Assembly (NCBI GenBank): GCA_040226215.1
Contig: JAVKFF010000017.1
Span: forward strand, 1-49,670
Direction of reading: 5' to 3'
DNA from: JAVKFF01 sp040226215
GTDB lineage: Bacteria; Pseudomonadota; Alphaproteobacteria; DSM-16000; Inquilinaceae
DNA length: 49,670 nucleotides
Positions 18,121 to 25,713 of this stretch are shown piece after piece. Each line of letters starts with the position of its first letter. Positions within the stretch are counted from its first letter, which is position 1. A program made the position numbers and the translations under genes. A model generated the notes under the pieces. That model had not been told where the DNA came from, searched no databases, and saw only the letters and a program-made list of their open reading frames with translations.

Positions 18121-19369
18121 TGCGCAGCGCCTCGACCGGATGGATCCGCGCCGCCGCCCAGGACGGGTAGAGCGTGGCGAGGAAGGACAGGAAGACGGCG
18201 AGCGCACAGGTCACGGCGATCTGCACGGGGTCGAGCTCGGCGTTCAGCGAGGAGACCAGGAAGGCCCGGTTGTCCAGCAGGTTGACGCCGGTCACCGACT
18301 GGATGAAGGCGCGCACGGCCTCCAGATTGGTCGCCACGACGACGCCCAGCACCAGCCCCGCCAGCGTGCCCACCAGGCCGATCGTGGTACCGACGGTCAG
18401 GAAGATGCGCTGGATCGAGGCGCGGCTCGCCCCCATCGTCCGCATGATGGCGATCGCCTTGCTCTTGGAGCGCACCAGCATCACCAGACCGGAGATGATG
18501 TTGAACACGGCGACGATGATGATCAGCGACAGCACTATGAACATCACGTCGCGCTGGATCAGGATGATGTCGGCCATCCCCTGATTGGCCTCCTCCCAGT
18601 CGACGATGCCGGCGCGCGCCGCCAGGTCCGGATAACCGGCGAGCGCGTCCCGCACGGCCTCGCGTACCGTGTCGATGGCCTGCGGGTTCTCCACGAAGAT
18701 CTCGATGGCGGAGACCCGGTCGCGCTGCTGGAAGAAGACCTGGGCCATCTCCAGCGGCATGTAGGCGACCGAGTTGTCGAACTCGAAATAGCCGACATTG
18801 AAGCGGTCGACCACCTGGAAGGAAGCCTGGCGGATCTGCTGGCCGAAGGCGGTGTTGCTGGTTGAGGGTGAGATCAACCTGATCTCCTCGCCGCCCATCA
18901 GGGCCAGGCGCTCGGCCATGCGGTTGCCGATCACCAGCACGCGGTCCCGATAGGTCGCCGGGTCGAGGTCCAGGCTTTCCTGCAGAACCGCGCGTTCCAT
19001 CAGGTAGTCGGCGGTGACGCCGCGCACCTGGATGCCGAAATTGGCGTTGTTGTGGGAGACCAGCGCCTGGCTCTGGATCACCGGATAGGCGGCCGTCACG
19101 CCGTCGAGCGCGGCGATCTCCGCGGTCACGCCCTCATAGTCGCCGATGCCCGCCGGTCCGGCGAACACGGTCATATGACCGTTCAGGCGCAGGATCTGGT
19201 TGATGAACTCCGTGCGCGCGCCGTTGAAGACGCCCATCACCACGATCAGCGTCGCCACGCCGATGGCGATGCCGGCCAGCGAGAACCAGGCGATCACCGA
19301 GATGAAGCCCTCGCGACGCCGCGACACCAGATAGCGTCCGGCGACCATGCGTTCGAAGGCGTTTATCAT
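18113..19369 (-). CDS. lolC: Lipoprotein-releasing ABC transporter permease LolC/LolE
   Basis: Membrane subunit of the Lol export complex. The 418-residue protein has one N-terminal transmembrane helix (FISVIAWFSLAGIAIGVATL), a large periplasmic MacB-like domain (about 60-260) and three C-terminal helices. It ends PSWAAARIHPVEALRNE, typical of FtsX-family permeases. Only one permease gene is present, as in most Alphaproteobacteria, where it probably acts as a homodimer (sometimes named LolF) in place of LolC plus LolE. The start is ATG at 19369, MINAFERMVAGRYL. It lies 103 bases after proS. Confidence 0.94.
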   Translation of the reverse strand: MINAFERMVAGRYLVSRRREGFISVIAWFSLAGIAIGVATLIVVMGVFNGARTEFINQILRLNGHMTVFAGPAGIGDYEGVTAEIAALDGVTAAYPVIQSQALVSHNNANFGIQVRGVTADYLMERAVLQESLDLDPATYRDRVLVIGNRMAERLALMGGEEIRLISPSTSNTAFGQQIRQASFQVVDRFNVGYFEFDNSVAYMPLEMAQVFFQQRDRVSAIEIFVENPQAIDTVREAVRDALAGYPDLAARAGIVDWEEANQGMADIILIQRDVMFIVLSLIIIVAVFNIISGLVMLVRSKSKAIAIMRTMGASRASIQRIFLTVGTTIGLVGTLAGLVLGVVVATNLEAVRAFIQSVTGVNLLDNRAFLVSSLNAELDPVQIAVTCALAVFLSFLATLYPSWAAARIHPVEALRNE

Positions 19370-19472
19370 GGCGTTCCCTGGCAGGCTCTGACGGGGCGGT
19401 CGGCGAGCAGGGGCGGCACGCTCGCCGGACAATGGGGCGAAAGCATGGACCGCATGACCGCTTTTCGGCCCC

Positions 19473-20810
19473 TCAGAGGGCGTGCTCGCGGCCGAGTCTG
19501 GCGATCGCCCGGTCGACCGGCAGTTCCACCTTCTCACCCGTCTGGCGCCGCTTCAGCTCGACCGTCCCGGCCTTCACGCCGCGCGGGCCGACGACCAGCT
19601 GCCAGGGCAGGCCGATCAGGTCCATAGCGGCGAACTTGGCGCCCGGCCGCTCGTCGGTGTCGTCGTAGAGCGTCTCTATCCCGGCCTCGTTGAGGGCGCG
19701 GTAGACGTCGTCGCAGGCCCGGGTGCAGGCGTCGTCATCGCGCTTCAGATTGATCAGGCCGACATGGTAGGGCGCCACCGCGTCAGGCCAGATGATGCCG
19801 GCCTCGTCATGGCTCGCCTCGATGATGGCGCCGACCAGCCGCGACACGCCGATGCCGTAGGAGCCCATGTGGACATCCACCTCGCTGCCGTCCGCCCGGG
19901 CGACGCGGGCGCCCAGCGGTGCGGAGTACTTGGTGCCGAAATAGAAGATGTGCCCGACCTCGATGCCGCGCCCGGTGCGCCGGCGCTCGGCCGGCACCTG
20001 GGCATGGTAGGCCGCCTCGTCGAAGATCTCGTCGGTCGCCGCGTAGATCCCGGTGAAGTCGTCCACCAGCTTCTGCAGGCCGGCCTTGTCGTCGTAGTCG
20101 ATGCTCTGCTGGCGCCAGTCGATCGCCTCGAAGGCGCTGTCGAAGAACACCTCGCTCTCGCCGGTGTCTGCCAGGATGATGAACTCGTGGGAGAGATCAC
20201 CGCCGATCGGCCCGGTGTCGGCGCGCATCGGCACCGCGGTCAGTCCCAGTCGCTTGAAGGTGCGCAGATAGGCGATGAACATCTTGTTGTAGGCATGCCG
20301 CGCCCCGGCCTCGTCGAGGTCGAAGGAATAGCTGTCCTTCATCAGGAATTCGCGGCCTCGCATCACGCCGAAGCGCGGGCGCACCTCGTCGCGGAACTTC
20401 CACTGGATGTGGTAGAGCAGCTTCGGCATTTCGCGATAGCTGCGCACATTGGCCTTGAAGATGTCGGTGATCATCTCCTCATTGGTCGGCCCGTAGAGCA
20501 TCTCCCGGTCGTGCCGGTCGCGGATGCGCAGCATCTCCTTGCCGTAGTCGTCGTAGCGGCCGCTCTCGCGCCACAGGTCGGCGGGCTGGATGGTCGGCAT
20601 CAGCAGCTCCACGCAACCGGCCCGGTCCTGCTCCTCGCGCACGATCCGCTCGATCCGGCGCAAGACCCGGTAGCCGAGCGGCAGCCAGGCGTAGATGCCG
20701 GCGGAGGTCTGCCGGACCATGCCCGCGCGCAGCATCAGCCGGTGCGAGACGATCTGCGCCTCGGCCGGGTTCTCCTTCAGCGTGGACAACAGGAAATTGG
20801 TGAGGCGCAT
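19473..20810 (-). CDS. proS: Prolyl-tRNA synthetase, short alphaproteobacterial type
   Basis: Charges tRNA-Pro. The 445-residue enzyme is a class II synthetase with motif 1 around AGIYAWLPLGYRVLRRI, motif 2 in FRDEVRPRFGVMRGREFLMKD and motif 3 near GSYGIGVSRLVGAI. The anticodon-binding domain is at the C-terminus (about 345-445). The editing INS domain of about 180 residues found in E. coli ProRS between motifs 2 and 3 is replaced by a short linker near residues 225-265. That is normal for Alphaproteobacteria, which usually have separate Ala-tRNA-Pro editing proteins. ATG at 20810 gives the usual MRLTNFLLSTLKENPAEAQ start. Confidence 0.96.
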   Translation of the reverse strand: MRLTNFLLSTLKENPAEAQIVSHRLMLRAGMVRQTSAGIYAWLPLGYRVLRRIERIVREEQDRAGCVELLMPTIQPADLWRESGRYDDYGKEMLRIRDRHDREMLYGPTNEEMITDIFKANVRSYREMPKLLYHIQWKFRDEVRPRFGVMRGREFLMKDSYSFDLDEAGARHAYNKMFIAYLRTFKRLGLTAVPMRADTGPIGGDLSHEFIILADTGESEVFFDSAFEAIDWRQQSIDYDDKAGLQKLVDDFTGIYAATDEIFDEAAYHAQVPAERRRTGRGIEVGHIFYFGTKYSAPLGARVARADGSEVDVHMGSYGIGVSRLVGAIIEASHDEAGIIWPDAVAPYHVGLINLKRDDDACTRACDDVYRALNEAGIETLYDDTDERPGAKFAAMDLIGLPWQLVVGPRGVKAGTVELKRRQTGEKVELPVDRAIARLGREHAL

Positions 20811-20957
20811 GATATGGGCGGGTCCGGATGACGGTTGCGGTGCGCCGGGGTTGCCGATCCCGGCAGGGCCTGAAACCGCCGGACATTAGGTAAATCGGGA
20901 CGCCAAGTCCACGGGCCAACGCGGCTGGCAGGCCGGCGCGGCGGTCATGCTGCAGCG

Positions 20958-20980
20958 CGAAATCAATGATGGCAATTTCG
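20958..20980. promoter_or_regulatory. Inverted repeat before the purine permease, possible operator
   Basis: CGAAAT (20958-20963) and ATTTCG (20975-20980) are 11 bases apart, about 75 bases upstream of the permease start. They overlap the -35 box of the candidate promoter at 20969-20997. The regulator is unknown. Confidence 0.25.
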
Positions 20981-20997
20981 TGACGATCGGATACTTT
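20969..20997 (+). promoter_or_regulatory. Candidate promoter of the purine permease gene
   Basis: ATGGCA (20969-20974) and TACTTT (20992-20997) have 17 bases between them and lie about 55 bases before the start codon. Both hexamers are only moderate matches. The 242-base gap between the divergent proS and permease genes must hold promoters for both. Confidence 0.3.
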
Positions 20998-21052
20998 CGA
21001 CGGCGCTTGAGTCGAGCTTCTTCTACCCAGACTGCAGGAGCGCGTCCCCACC

Positions 21053-22342
21053 ATGCTCGAGACCTACTTCAAACTGTCGGAACACGGCACGACGGTCAGG
21101 CGGGAGATCCTCGCCGGCGTCACCACCTTCCTGACCATGGCTTACATCATCTTCGTCAACCCGGCGATCCTGTCGGAAACGGGGATGGATTTCGGCGCCG
21201 TCTTCGTCGCCACCTGTCTCGCCGCGGCGATCGGCACGGCGATCATGGGGCTCTACGCCAACTATCCCATCGCGCTGGCGCCGGGCATGGGCCTGAATGC
21301 CTACTTCACCTACGGCGTCGTGCTCGGCATGGGCTACACGTGGCAGGTCGCCCTGGGCGCGGTCTTCCTCTCGGGCATCATCTTCCTCTTCCTCTCGGTC
21401 CTGCCGGTCCGGGAATGGATCATCAACGCCATCCCGAAATCGCTGAAGATGGCGATCGCCGCCGGCATCGGCTTCTTTCTCGCCATCATCGGCATGGCCA
21501 ATGCGGGCTTCATCGCCGACCACCCGGCCACGCTGTTGACCATCGGCGATCTCACGGCGTGGCCGGTCATCCTCGCCGCCGCCGGCTTCATCGTCATGGT
21601 GGCGCTGTCGGCGCTGCGGGTGCCGGGTGCCATCATCATCGCCATCCTGCTGGTCACGGTCGCCGGCATGATCGTCGGCGCCAACCAGTGGGGCGGCATC
21701 GTCGACCTGCCGCCGGACCCGACGCCGACCCTGCTGCAGCTCGACATCGTCGGGGCGCTGGATATCGGCCTCGTCACCGTGGTGTTCGCCTTCCTCTTCG
21801 TCGACCTGTTCGACACCGCCGGCACCCTGGTCGGGGTCGCCCAGCAGGGCGACCTGCTGGACAGCCGCGGCCGCCTGCCCCGTCTCGACCGGGCGCTGGT
21901 CGCCGATTCGACCGCTTCCGTCGCCGGTTCCCTGCTCGGTACCTCGACGACGACGAGCTATATCGAGAGTGCGGCCGGCATCCAGGCCGGCGGGCGCACC
22001 GGCCTCACCGCCGTCACCGTCGCGGTGCTTTTCGTCCTGGCTCTGTTCCTGGCCCCGCTGGCCGGCACAGTGCCGGGCTTCGCCACCGCGCCGGCGCTGA
22101 TCTTCGTCGCCTGCCTGATGGCCCGCAACATCATCCATGTCGACTGGGACGACGTGACCGAGTATGCGCCCGCGGTGCTGGCGGCGATTGCCATGCCGCT
22201 CACCTACTCCATCGCCCACGGCATCGCCTTCGGCTTCATCGCCTACGCGGCGATCAAGATCCTGACCGGCCGCTTCGCCGACCTGCATCCGGCGGTCTTC
22301 ATTCTGGCGGTGCTGTTCGTGGTGAAGTTCGCGGTGATCTGA
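21053..22342 (+). CDS. NCS2-family purine permease (adenine/guanine/hypoxanthine type)
   Basis: Inner-membrane proton symporter for purine bases, related to AzgA, GhxP and YicO. The 429-residue protein has about 12-14 hydrophobic segments. Family marks are the N-terminal EILAGVTTFLTMAYIIFVNP, the substrate-site regions LAPGMGLNAYFTYGVV and FVDLFDTAGTLVGVA, and TSTTTSYIESAAGI. The length and the Ala-Pro-Gly-Met-Gly motif place it in the AzgA-like branch and not with uracil/xanthine permeases. It stands alone on the plus strand between DUF1467/rnj and proS, with hairpins and repeats downstream. That is consistent with insertion into an older gene order. The exact purine cannot be assigned. Confidence 0.92.
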   Translation: MLETYFKLSEHGTTVRREILAGVTTFLTMAYIIFVNPAILSETGMDFGAVFVATCLAAAIGTAIMGLYANYPIALAPGMGLNAYFTYGVVLGMGYTWQVALGAVFLSGIIFLFLSVLPVREWIINAIPKSLKMAIAAGIGFFLAIIGMANAGFIADHPATLLTIGDLTAWPVILAAAGFIVMVALSALRVPGAIIIAILLVTVAGMIVGANQWGGIVDLPPDPTPTLLQLDIVGALDIGLVTVVFAFLFVDLFDTAGTLVGVAQQGDLLDSRGRLPRLDRALVADSTASVAGSLLGTSTTTSYIESAAGIQAGGRTGLTAVTVAVLFVLALFLAPLAGTVPGFATAPALIFVACLMARNIIHVDWDDVTEYAPAVLAAIAMPLTYSIAHGIAFGFIAYAAIKILTGRFADLHPAVFILAVLFVVKFAVI

Positions 22343-22377
22343 GGGAAAGTCTTTTTCGCGGTTGCGAAAGAAGGCGT

Positions 22378-22410
22378 CGTGACGAGAGGCTCGGGAGGCC
22401 TCTCGTTACG
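22378..22410. other. Strong hairpin downstream of the purine permease
   Basis: CGTGACGAGAGG (22378-22389) pairs with CCTCTCGTTACG (22399-22410): 12 pairs, one of them G-T, with a 9-base loop. It follows the permease stop by 35 bases. There is no T-run on either side, so it may act as an RNA 3'-end stabiliser. Confidence 0.4.
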
Positions 22411-22457
22411 ACAAATAAACCAGTGACTCCGCCCCCGATCTTGGCTATGGTCCCGCT

Positions 22458-22611
22458 CGCAGTCAGCTGCATACGCGGTCCAAGTTTGGGGAGGGAGGCC
22501 AGCCACGACGCTGGCCTTTCCGGTCTAGAGACGACAAGCCCGAAGCGGCGCATCTCGCGATATCGCGACAGGAAAGAGGCGAAACCCAACAGGCTTCGCC
22601 TCTTTTCTTTT
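22458..22611 (+). ncRNA. Possible small RNA of about 154 bases, or structured 3' UTR
   Basis: A promoter-like pair, GTGACT (22423-22428) and TATGGT (22446-22451) with a 17-base spacer, is followed by several hairpins. These are GCAG/CTGC at the predicted 5' end and GGCCAGC (22497-22503) with GCTGGCC (22510-22516), extended by flanking pairs. A perfect palindrome (22555-22568) and a textbook terminator ending at 22611 follow. I found no signature of SRP RNA, tmRNA, RNase P RNA or a tRNA; 6S RNA cannot be excluded by size. The alternative is a long structured 3' UTR of the permease. The 5' end is a guess from the promoter. Confidence 0.25.
22573..22611 (+). terminator. Rho-independent terminator
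   Basis: AAAGAGGCGAA (22573-22583) and TTCGCCTCTTT (22595-22605) form a perfect 11-base stem with an 11-base loop, followed by TCTTTT. It is the clearest intrinsic terminator on the plus strand and ends either the permease mRNA or the candidate small RNA before it. Confidence 0.8.
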
Positions 22612-22649
22612 GTGCCACCCTTGGAACGCGGCCTGGTGCAAATGGGCGC

Positions 22650-22959
22650 GCGGGTCCGCTTCTCCGCGCGCGCTGCGCGCCGAATGACGGTGAACTATTT
22701 CACAATCCCAACTCCGTCGTTCCGGCCAAGCGGAGCGCGAGCCGGAACCTCGCGCGAATGGGTTGCGGCGTCGAGAAGACGGGCTCGAGGTTCCGCATCT
22801 CCGCTCGCGCATCGTGCGGAACGACGGTGGATTTTTTACACAATTTCCCCCGTCGTTCCGGCCGACCGCAGGGAGAGCCGGGACCTCGCGCGACTGGCCG
22901 CGGCGTCGAGAAGACGGGCTCGAGGTTCCGCATCTTCGCTTCGCTTCGTGCGGAACGAC
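22650..22959. repeat. Tandem intergenic repeat, two full copies and one partial
   Basis: Two imperfect copies, 22715-22826 and 22851-22959, start 136 bases apart. Each is bounded by an inverted pair, CGTCGTTCCG at the left and CGGAACGAC at the right, and shares GGCGTCGAGAAGACGGGCTC plus GAGGTTCCGCATCT. A degenerate right half of a third copy precedes them (22650-22709). The AT-richer spacers (ACTATTTCACAATCCC and ATTTTTTACACAATTTCCCC) are also alike, so the period includes the spacer. The form matches palindromic interspersed repeats seen between genes in several alphaproteobacterial genomes. It is not a CRISPR array, because the repeats are long and the spacers are conserved. Confidence 0.8.
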
Positions 22960-22991
22960 TATGACTCGTTTTCCAACCCGCCCCGACGGCC

Positions 22992-23249
22992 CTACTCCTC
23001 GAACTCTCCCGCCACCCAGTCGCGGAAAGAGAAGATCTCGGCGTCCACCACCAGGTAGACGACCGCGAAGATCACCGCCGAGATCAGCGTGGTGATGATG
23101 AACTTGCGTACGAGCATCGGCCGTTCGGGGGCCGAGGGCGCGTGTCCGGGCTGAGGATTCTCCGATGGCCGGACACCCCAGGGCAGCACCATGAACAGCA
23201 CCGTCCACCAGGTGATCAGGTAGACGACGATGGCGGAGACGATCCCCAT
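22992..23249 (-). CDS. DUF1467 family small membrane protein
   Basis: An 85-residue protein with two hydrophobic helices: about 3-24 (SAIVVYLITWWTVLFMVLPWG) and about 50-68 (FIITTLISAVIFAVVYLVV). Between them lies a short Pro-rich loop, GHAPSAPERPML. The WWTVLFMVLPWGV segment and APxxP loop fit the DUF1467 family, found mainly in Alphaproteobacteria and of unknown function. It lies 7 bases after rnj in the same direction, a conserved pairing, so it is probably co-transcribed with birA-coaX-rnj. No enzymatic motif is visible. Confidence 0.88.
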   Translation of the reverse strand: MGIVSAIVVYLITWWTVLFMVLPWGVRPSENPQPGHAPSAPERPMLVRKFIITTLISAVIFAVVYLVVDAEIFSFRDWVAGEFEE

Positions 23250-23256
23250 CGCCGGC

Positions 23257-24936
23257 CTAGACCCGGATCAGGTGCACGGTGGTTATCGGCTTCTTGCCGG
23301 TCAGCTTGCGCAAGGCCCGGCGGACCCCGACGCGTACCTCCTCGCGCACCATCTCGTCGTCGCGCCGGTCGCGGGCGGACAGGGCCTCCACGGCGTCGAG
23401 CGCGTATTCGGCGAGATCTTCCTCGAGAGCCGCCGCCTCCTCGTCGTTCTCGATGCCAAGCAGCGTCACCGACGGCTCGCCCACCACATGGCCCTTGCCG
23501 TTGAGCGCGAGGGCGACGGTGGCGGCGCCGGCAAAGCTCAGCCTGGCCCGGGTCTGCATGGCACCGCCATGCAGCCTGAGCAGCCGTCCGCCATCGAAGG
23601 CGATGCGGTCCACCTCGAAGCGCTCCAGCACTTCCAGCGGACCGGGCAGCAGGCGGATCAGCGCGCCGTCTTCGGGGATCAGCGTCGCCTTGACCTGGGC
23701 CGAGCGCGCCAGCGCCTCATGCGCCTTCATGTGCCGCATCTCGCCATGGGTCGGCACGGCCGCCTTCGGACGCAGCCACTGGTACATCTGCAGCAATTCG
23801 TCCCGCTTCGGATGGCCCGAGGCATGGATCGGCTGGTCCGCCGGAACATCGTCGGCGGTGATCACCTCGACGCCGCGCGCCGCCAGCGCGTTCTGCACGC
23901 GCAGGATCGCCTTCTCGTTTCCCGGGATGTCGCGCGCCGAATAGACCACGGCATCGCCGGGGCCGAGGCTGACCTCCGGATGGTCGTCATGGGCGATGCG
24001 CGTCAGGGCGGAGCGTGGCTCGCCCTGGCTGCCGGCAACGATCAGCACGACCTTGTCCTCCGGCAGGTAGCCGGCGTCGTGCTCGGTGATCAACGGCTCC
24101 GGCGTGTCGATGTAGCCGGTGCTGGAGGCCGCCGCATGGATGCGCCAGAGCGAGCGGCCGACCAGTGCGCAGTTCCGTCCCGCCGCATGCGCCGCATGGG
24201 CGATGGCGTTGATGCGCGCGACGTTTGAGGAAAAGCAGGTAATCGCGATGCGGCCGCTCTTGCGCCGCTTGAACAGTGCCGTCAGGCCATCGCGCACTTC
24301 CCCCTCGGAGCGGGAGTGCCCGTCCTCCATGGCGTTGGTGCTGTCGCAGATCAGGACGTCGACGCCCTCGTCGCCAAGCCGGCGCAGCTTCGCCTCGTCG
24401 GAGGTTTCTCCGATCAGCGGCTGCGGATCGAGCTTCCAGTCGCCGCTGTGCACGACCGTGCCAAGGCGCGTGCGGATTGCCAGCGCGTTGGGTTCCGGGA
24501 TCGAATGCGTCACGGTCACGAACTCGATGTCGAACGGCCCCAATGTCCGGCGTCCGCCAAGCTCGATCTCGACGATCTTCACCTGATCGGCGAAGTCGGT
24601 CTCCTGCAGTTTCAGGCGCAGGAAGGCGGCGGTGAAGGGCGTGGCGTAGATCGGGCAGCGCAGGCGCGGCCAGAGATAGGGAATGGCGCCCACATGGTCC
24701 TCGTGCGCGTGGGTCAGCACGATGCCCAGCAGGTTCTCGCGCTCCTCGGCGATCAGCGTCGGATCGGCCATCACCACGTCGATGCCCGGCATGCGGTCGT
24801 CGCCGAAGCTGATGCCGCAGTCGACGGCGATCCATTTGCCGTCGAGGCCGAGGAGATTGAAATTCATGCCGATCTCGCCCGATCCGCCGAGCGGCAGGAA
24901 GACGAGGTTGTCGGCGGTATGGTCGGAAATGGTCAT
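23257..24936 (-). CDS. rnj: Ribonuclease J
   Basis: Metallo-beta-lactamase/beta-CASP ribonuclease with 5'-to-3' exonuclease and endonuclease activity, acting in mRNA decay and rRNA maturation. The 559-residue protein shows the N-terminal LPLGGSGEIGMN. The zinc motif HAHEDH is at 76-81 and further metal ligands are in THSIPE and HSGDWKLD. The beta-CASP part follows, with ITCFSSNVARI, then ASGHPKRDELLQMYQWLRP and PTHGEMRHM; a C-terminal domain starts at about 460. ATG at 24936 overlaps the coaX stop (ATGA), giving tight coupling. Alphaproteobacteria typically carry both RNase J and RNase E. Confidence 0.95.
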   Translation of the reverse strand: MTISDHTADNLVFLPLGGSGEIGMNFNLLGLDGKWIAVDCGISFGDDRMPGIDVVMADPTLIAEERENLLGIVLTHAHEDHVGAIPYLWPRLRCPIYATPFTAAFLRLKLQETDFADQVKIVEIELGGRRTLGPFDIEFVTVTHSIPEPNALAIRTRLGTVVHSGDWKLDPQPLIGETSDEAKLRRLGDEGVDVLICDSTNAMEDGHSRSEGEVRDGLTALFKRRKSGRIAITCFSSNVARINAIAHAAHAAGRNCALVGRSLWRIHAAASSTGYIDTPEPLITEHDAGYLPEDKVVLIVAGSQGEPRSALTRIAHDDHPEVSLGPGDAVVYSARDIPGNEKAILRVQNALAARGVEVITADDVPADQPIHASGHPKRDELLQMYQWLRPKAAVPTHGEMRHMKAHEALARSAQVKATLIPEDGALIRLLPGPLEVLERFEVDRIAFDGGRLLRLHGGAMQTRARLSFAGAATVALALNGKGHVVGEPSVTLLGIENDEEAAALEEDLAEYALDAVEALSARDRRDDEMVREEVRVGVRRALRKLTGKKPITTVHLIRV

Positions 24937-25709
24937 TTTCTCGTGTTTCTGTCATGGATGTAGACGAGCCCGCGCAGCGTGATCTCGTCATCGATCTGGT
25001 CGATCACGGTGGTGGCGCGGGCGAAAACCTTGCTCAGACCGCCCGTGGCAATCACCTTGAGCGGCTGGCCGTACTCGTCGCACATGCGGGCGACAATGCC
25101 CTCGATCAAGGCGACATAGCCCCAGAACATGCCCGATTTCATGGTCTCGATGGTGTTGGTGCCGATCACCTTTGGCGGACGCTCGATCTCGATCTTCGGC
25201 AGCTTGGCGGCTGCCCGGTGCAGCGCCTCCAGCGACAGGTTTGGACCCGGCGCGATCACGCCGCCGGCGAAATTGCCGTCCGCGTCGACCAGGTCGAAGG
25301 TCGTCGCCGTGCCGATATCCAGCACGATCAGCGGCGGTGCCATGACCAGGCGGGCGCCGATGGCGTCCAGCAGGCGGTCGGCGCCGACCTCCAGCGGGTT
25401 GTCCACCTTCGCCTCGACGCCGAGGTCGACGTTCGGGGCGCCGACGATCAGCGGCTCGCAGCCGAAATGGTGCCGGCACAGGCCGACCAGGTTGAAGGTC
25501 GCCGCGGGCACCACGCTGCCCAGGATGGCGCCGGTGATGTCCACCGGGCGCAGCTTGACCAGCGACATCAGCTGGGTCAGCCAGACGGCGTACTCGTCCG
25601 CCGTGCGTCTCGGGTCGGTCGAGATGCGCCAGGCGCCGAGTTTTCGTCGTCTCTCGTCATAGATGGCGAAGACAACATTGGTGTTGCCGGCATCGATGGC
25701 AAGCAGCAT
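24933..25709 (-). CDS. coaX: Type III pantothenate kinase
   Basis: Phosphorylates pantothenate, the first step of coenzyme A synthesis. The 258-residue protein belongs to the ASKHA fold. Phosphate motif 1 is at the N-terminus (MLLAIDAGNTNVVFAIYD) and the catalytic Asp lies in NPLEVGADRLLDAIGA. LIVLDIGTATTFDLVDADG is phosphate motif 2, and FAGGVIAPGPNLSLEALH follows. The start at 25709 places the Asp of DAGNTN at residue 6; the longer frame upstream is birA sequence read out of frame. It lies 4 bases after birA and overlaps rnj by 4 bases. Type III kinases are not inhibited by CoA and tend to need a monovalent cation. Confidence 0.95.
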   Translation of the reverse strand: MLLAIDAGNTNVVFAIYDERRRKLGAWRISTDPRRTADEYAVWLTQLMSLVKLRPVDITGAILGSVVPAATFNLVGLCRHHFGCEPLIVGAPNVDLGVEAKVDNPLEVGADRLLDAIGARLVMAPPLIVLDIGTATTFDLVDADGNFAGGVIAPGPNLSLEALHRAAAKLPKIEIERPPKVIGTNTIETMKSGMFWGYVALIEGIVARMCDEYGQPLKVIATGGLSKVFARATTVIDQIDDEITLRGLVYIHDRNTRK

Positions 25710-25713
25710 CGTC

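Larger units (their letters stand above)
22343..22991. other. 649-base intergenic region with hairpins, terminator and repeats
   Basis: No protein gene is supported here. In order it holds an imperfect hairpin right after the permease stop (22350-22372), a 12-base-pair hairpin (22378-22410), a possible small RNA (22458-22611) closed by an intrinsic terminator, and a tandem repeat cluster (22650-22959). Short open frames inside the repeats are by-products: the same VEKTGSRFRI peptide appears twice because the DNA is repeated. Confidence 0.6.

Noticed and set aside
22715..22959. CRISPR-like array after the purine permease
   Set aside because: The repeats are about 110 bases, only two to three in number, and the spacers are similar to each other. 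CRISPR repeats are 23-50 bases with unrelated spacers, and no cas genes are near.
22758..23095. Short plus-strand frames in the repeat region (68 and 110 codons)
   Set aside because: They translate the DNA repeat, so the same peptide appears twice, and one frame runs into the antisense of DUF1467. Not real genes.
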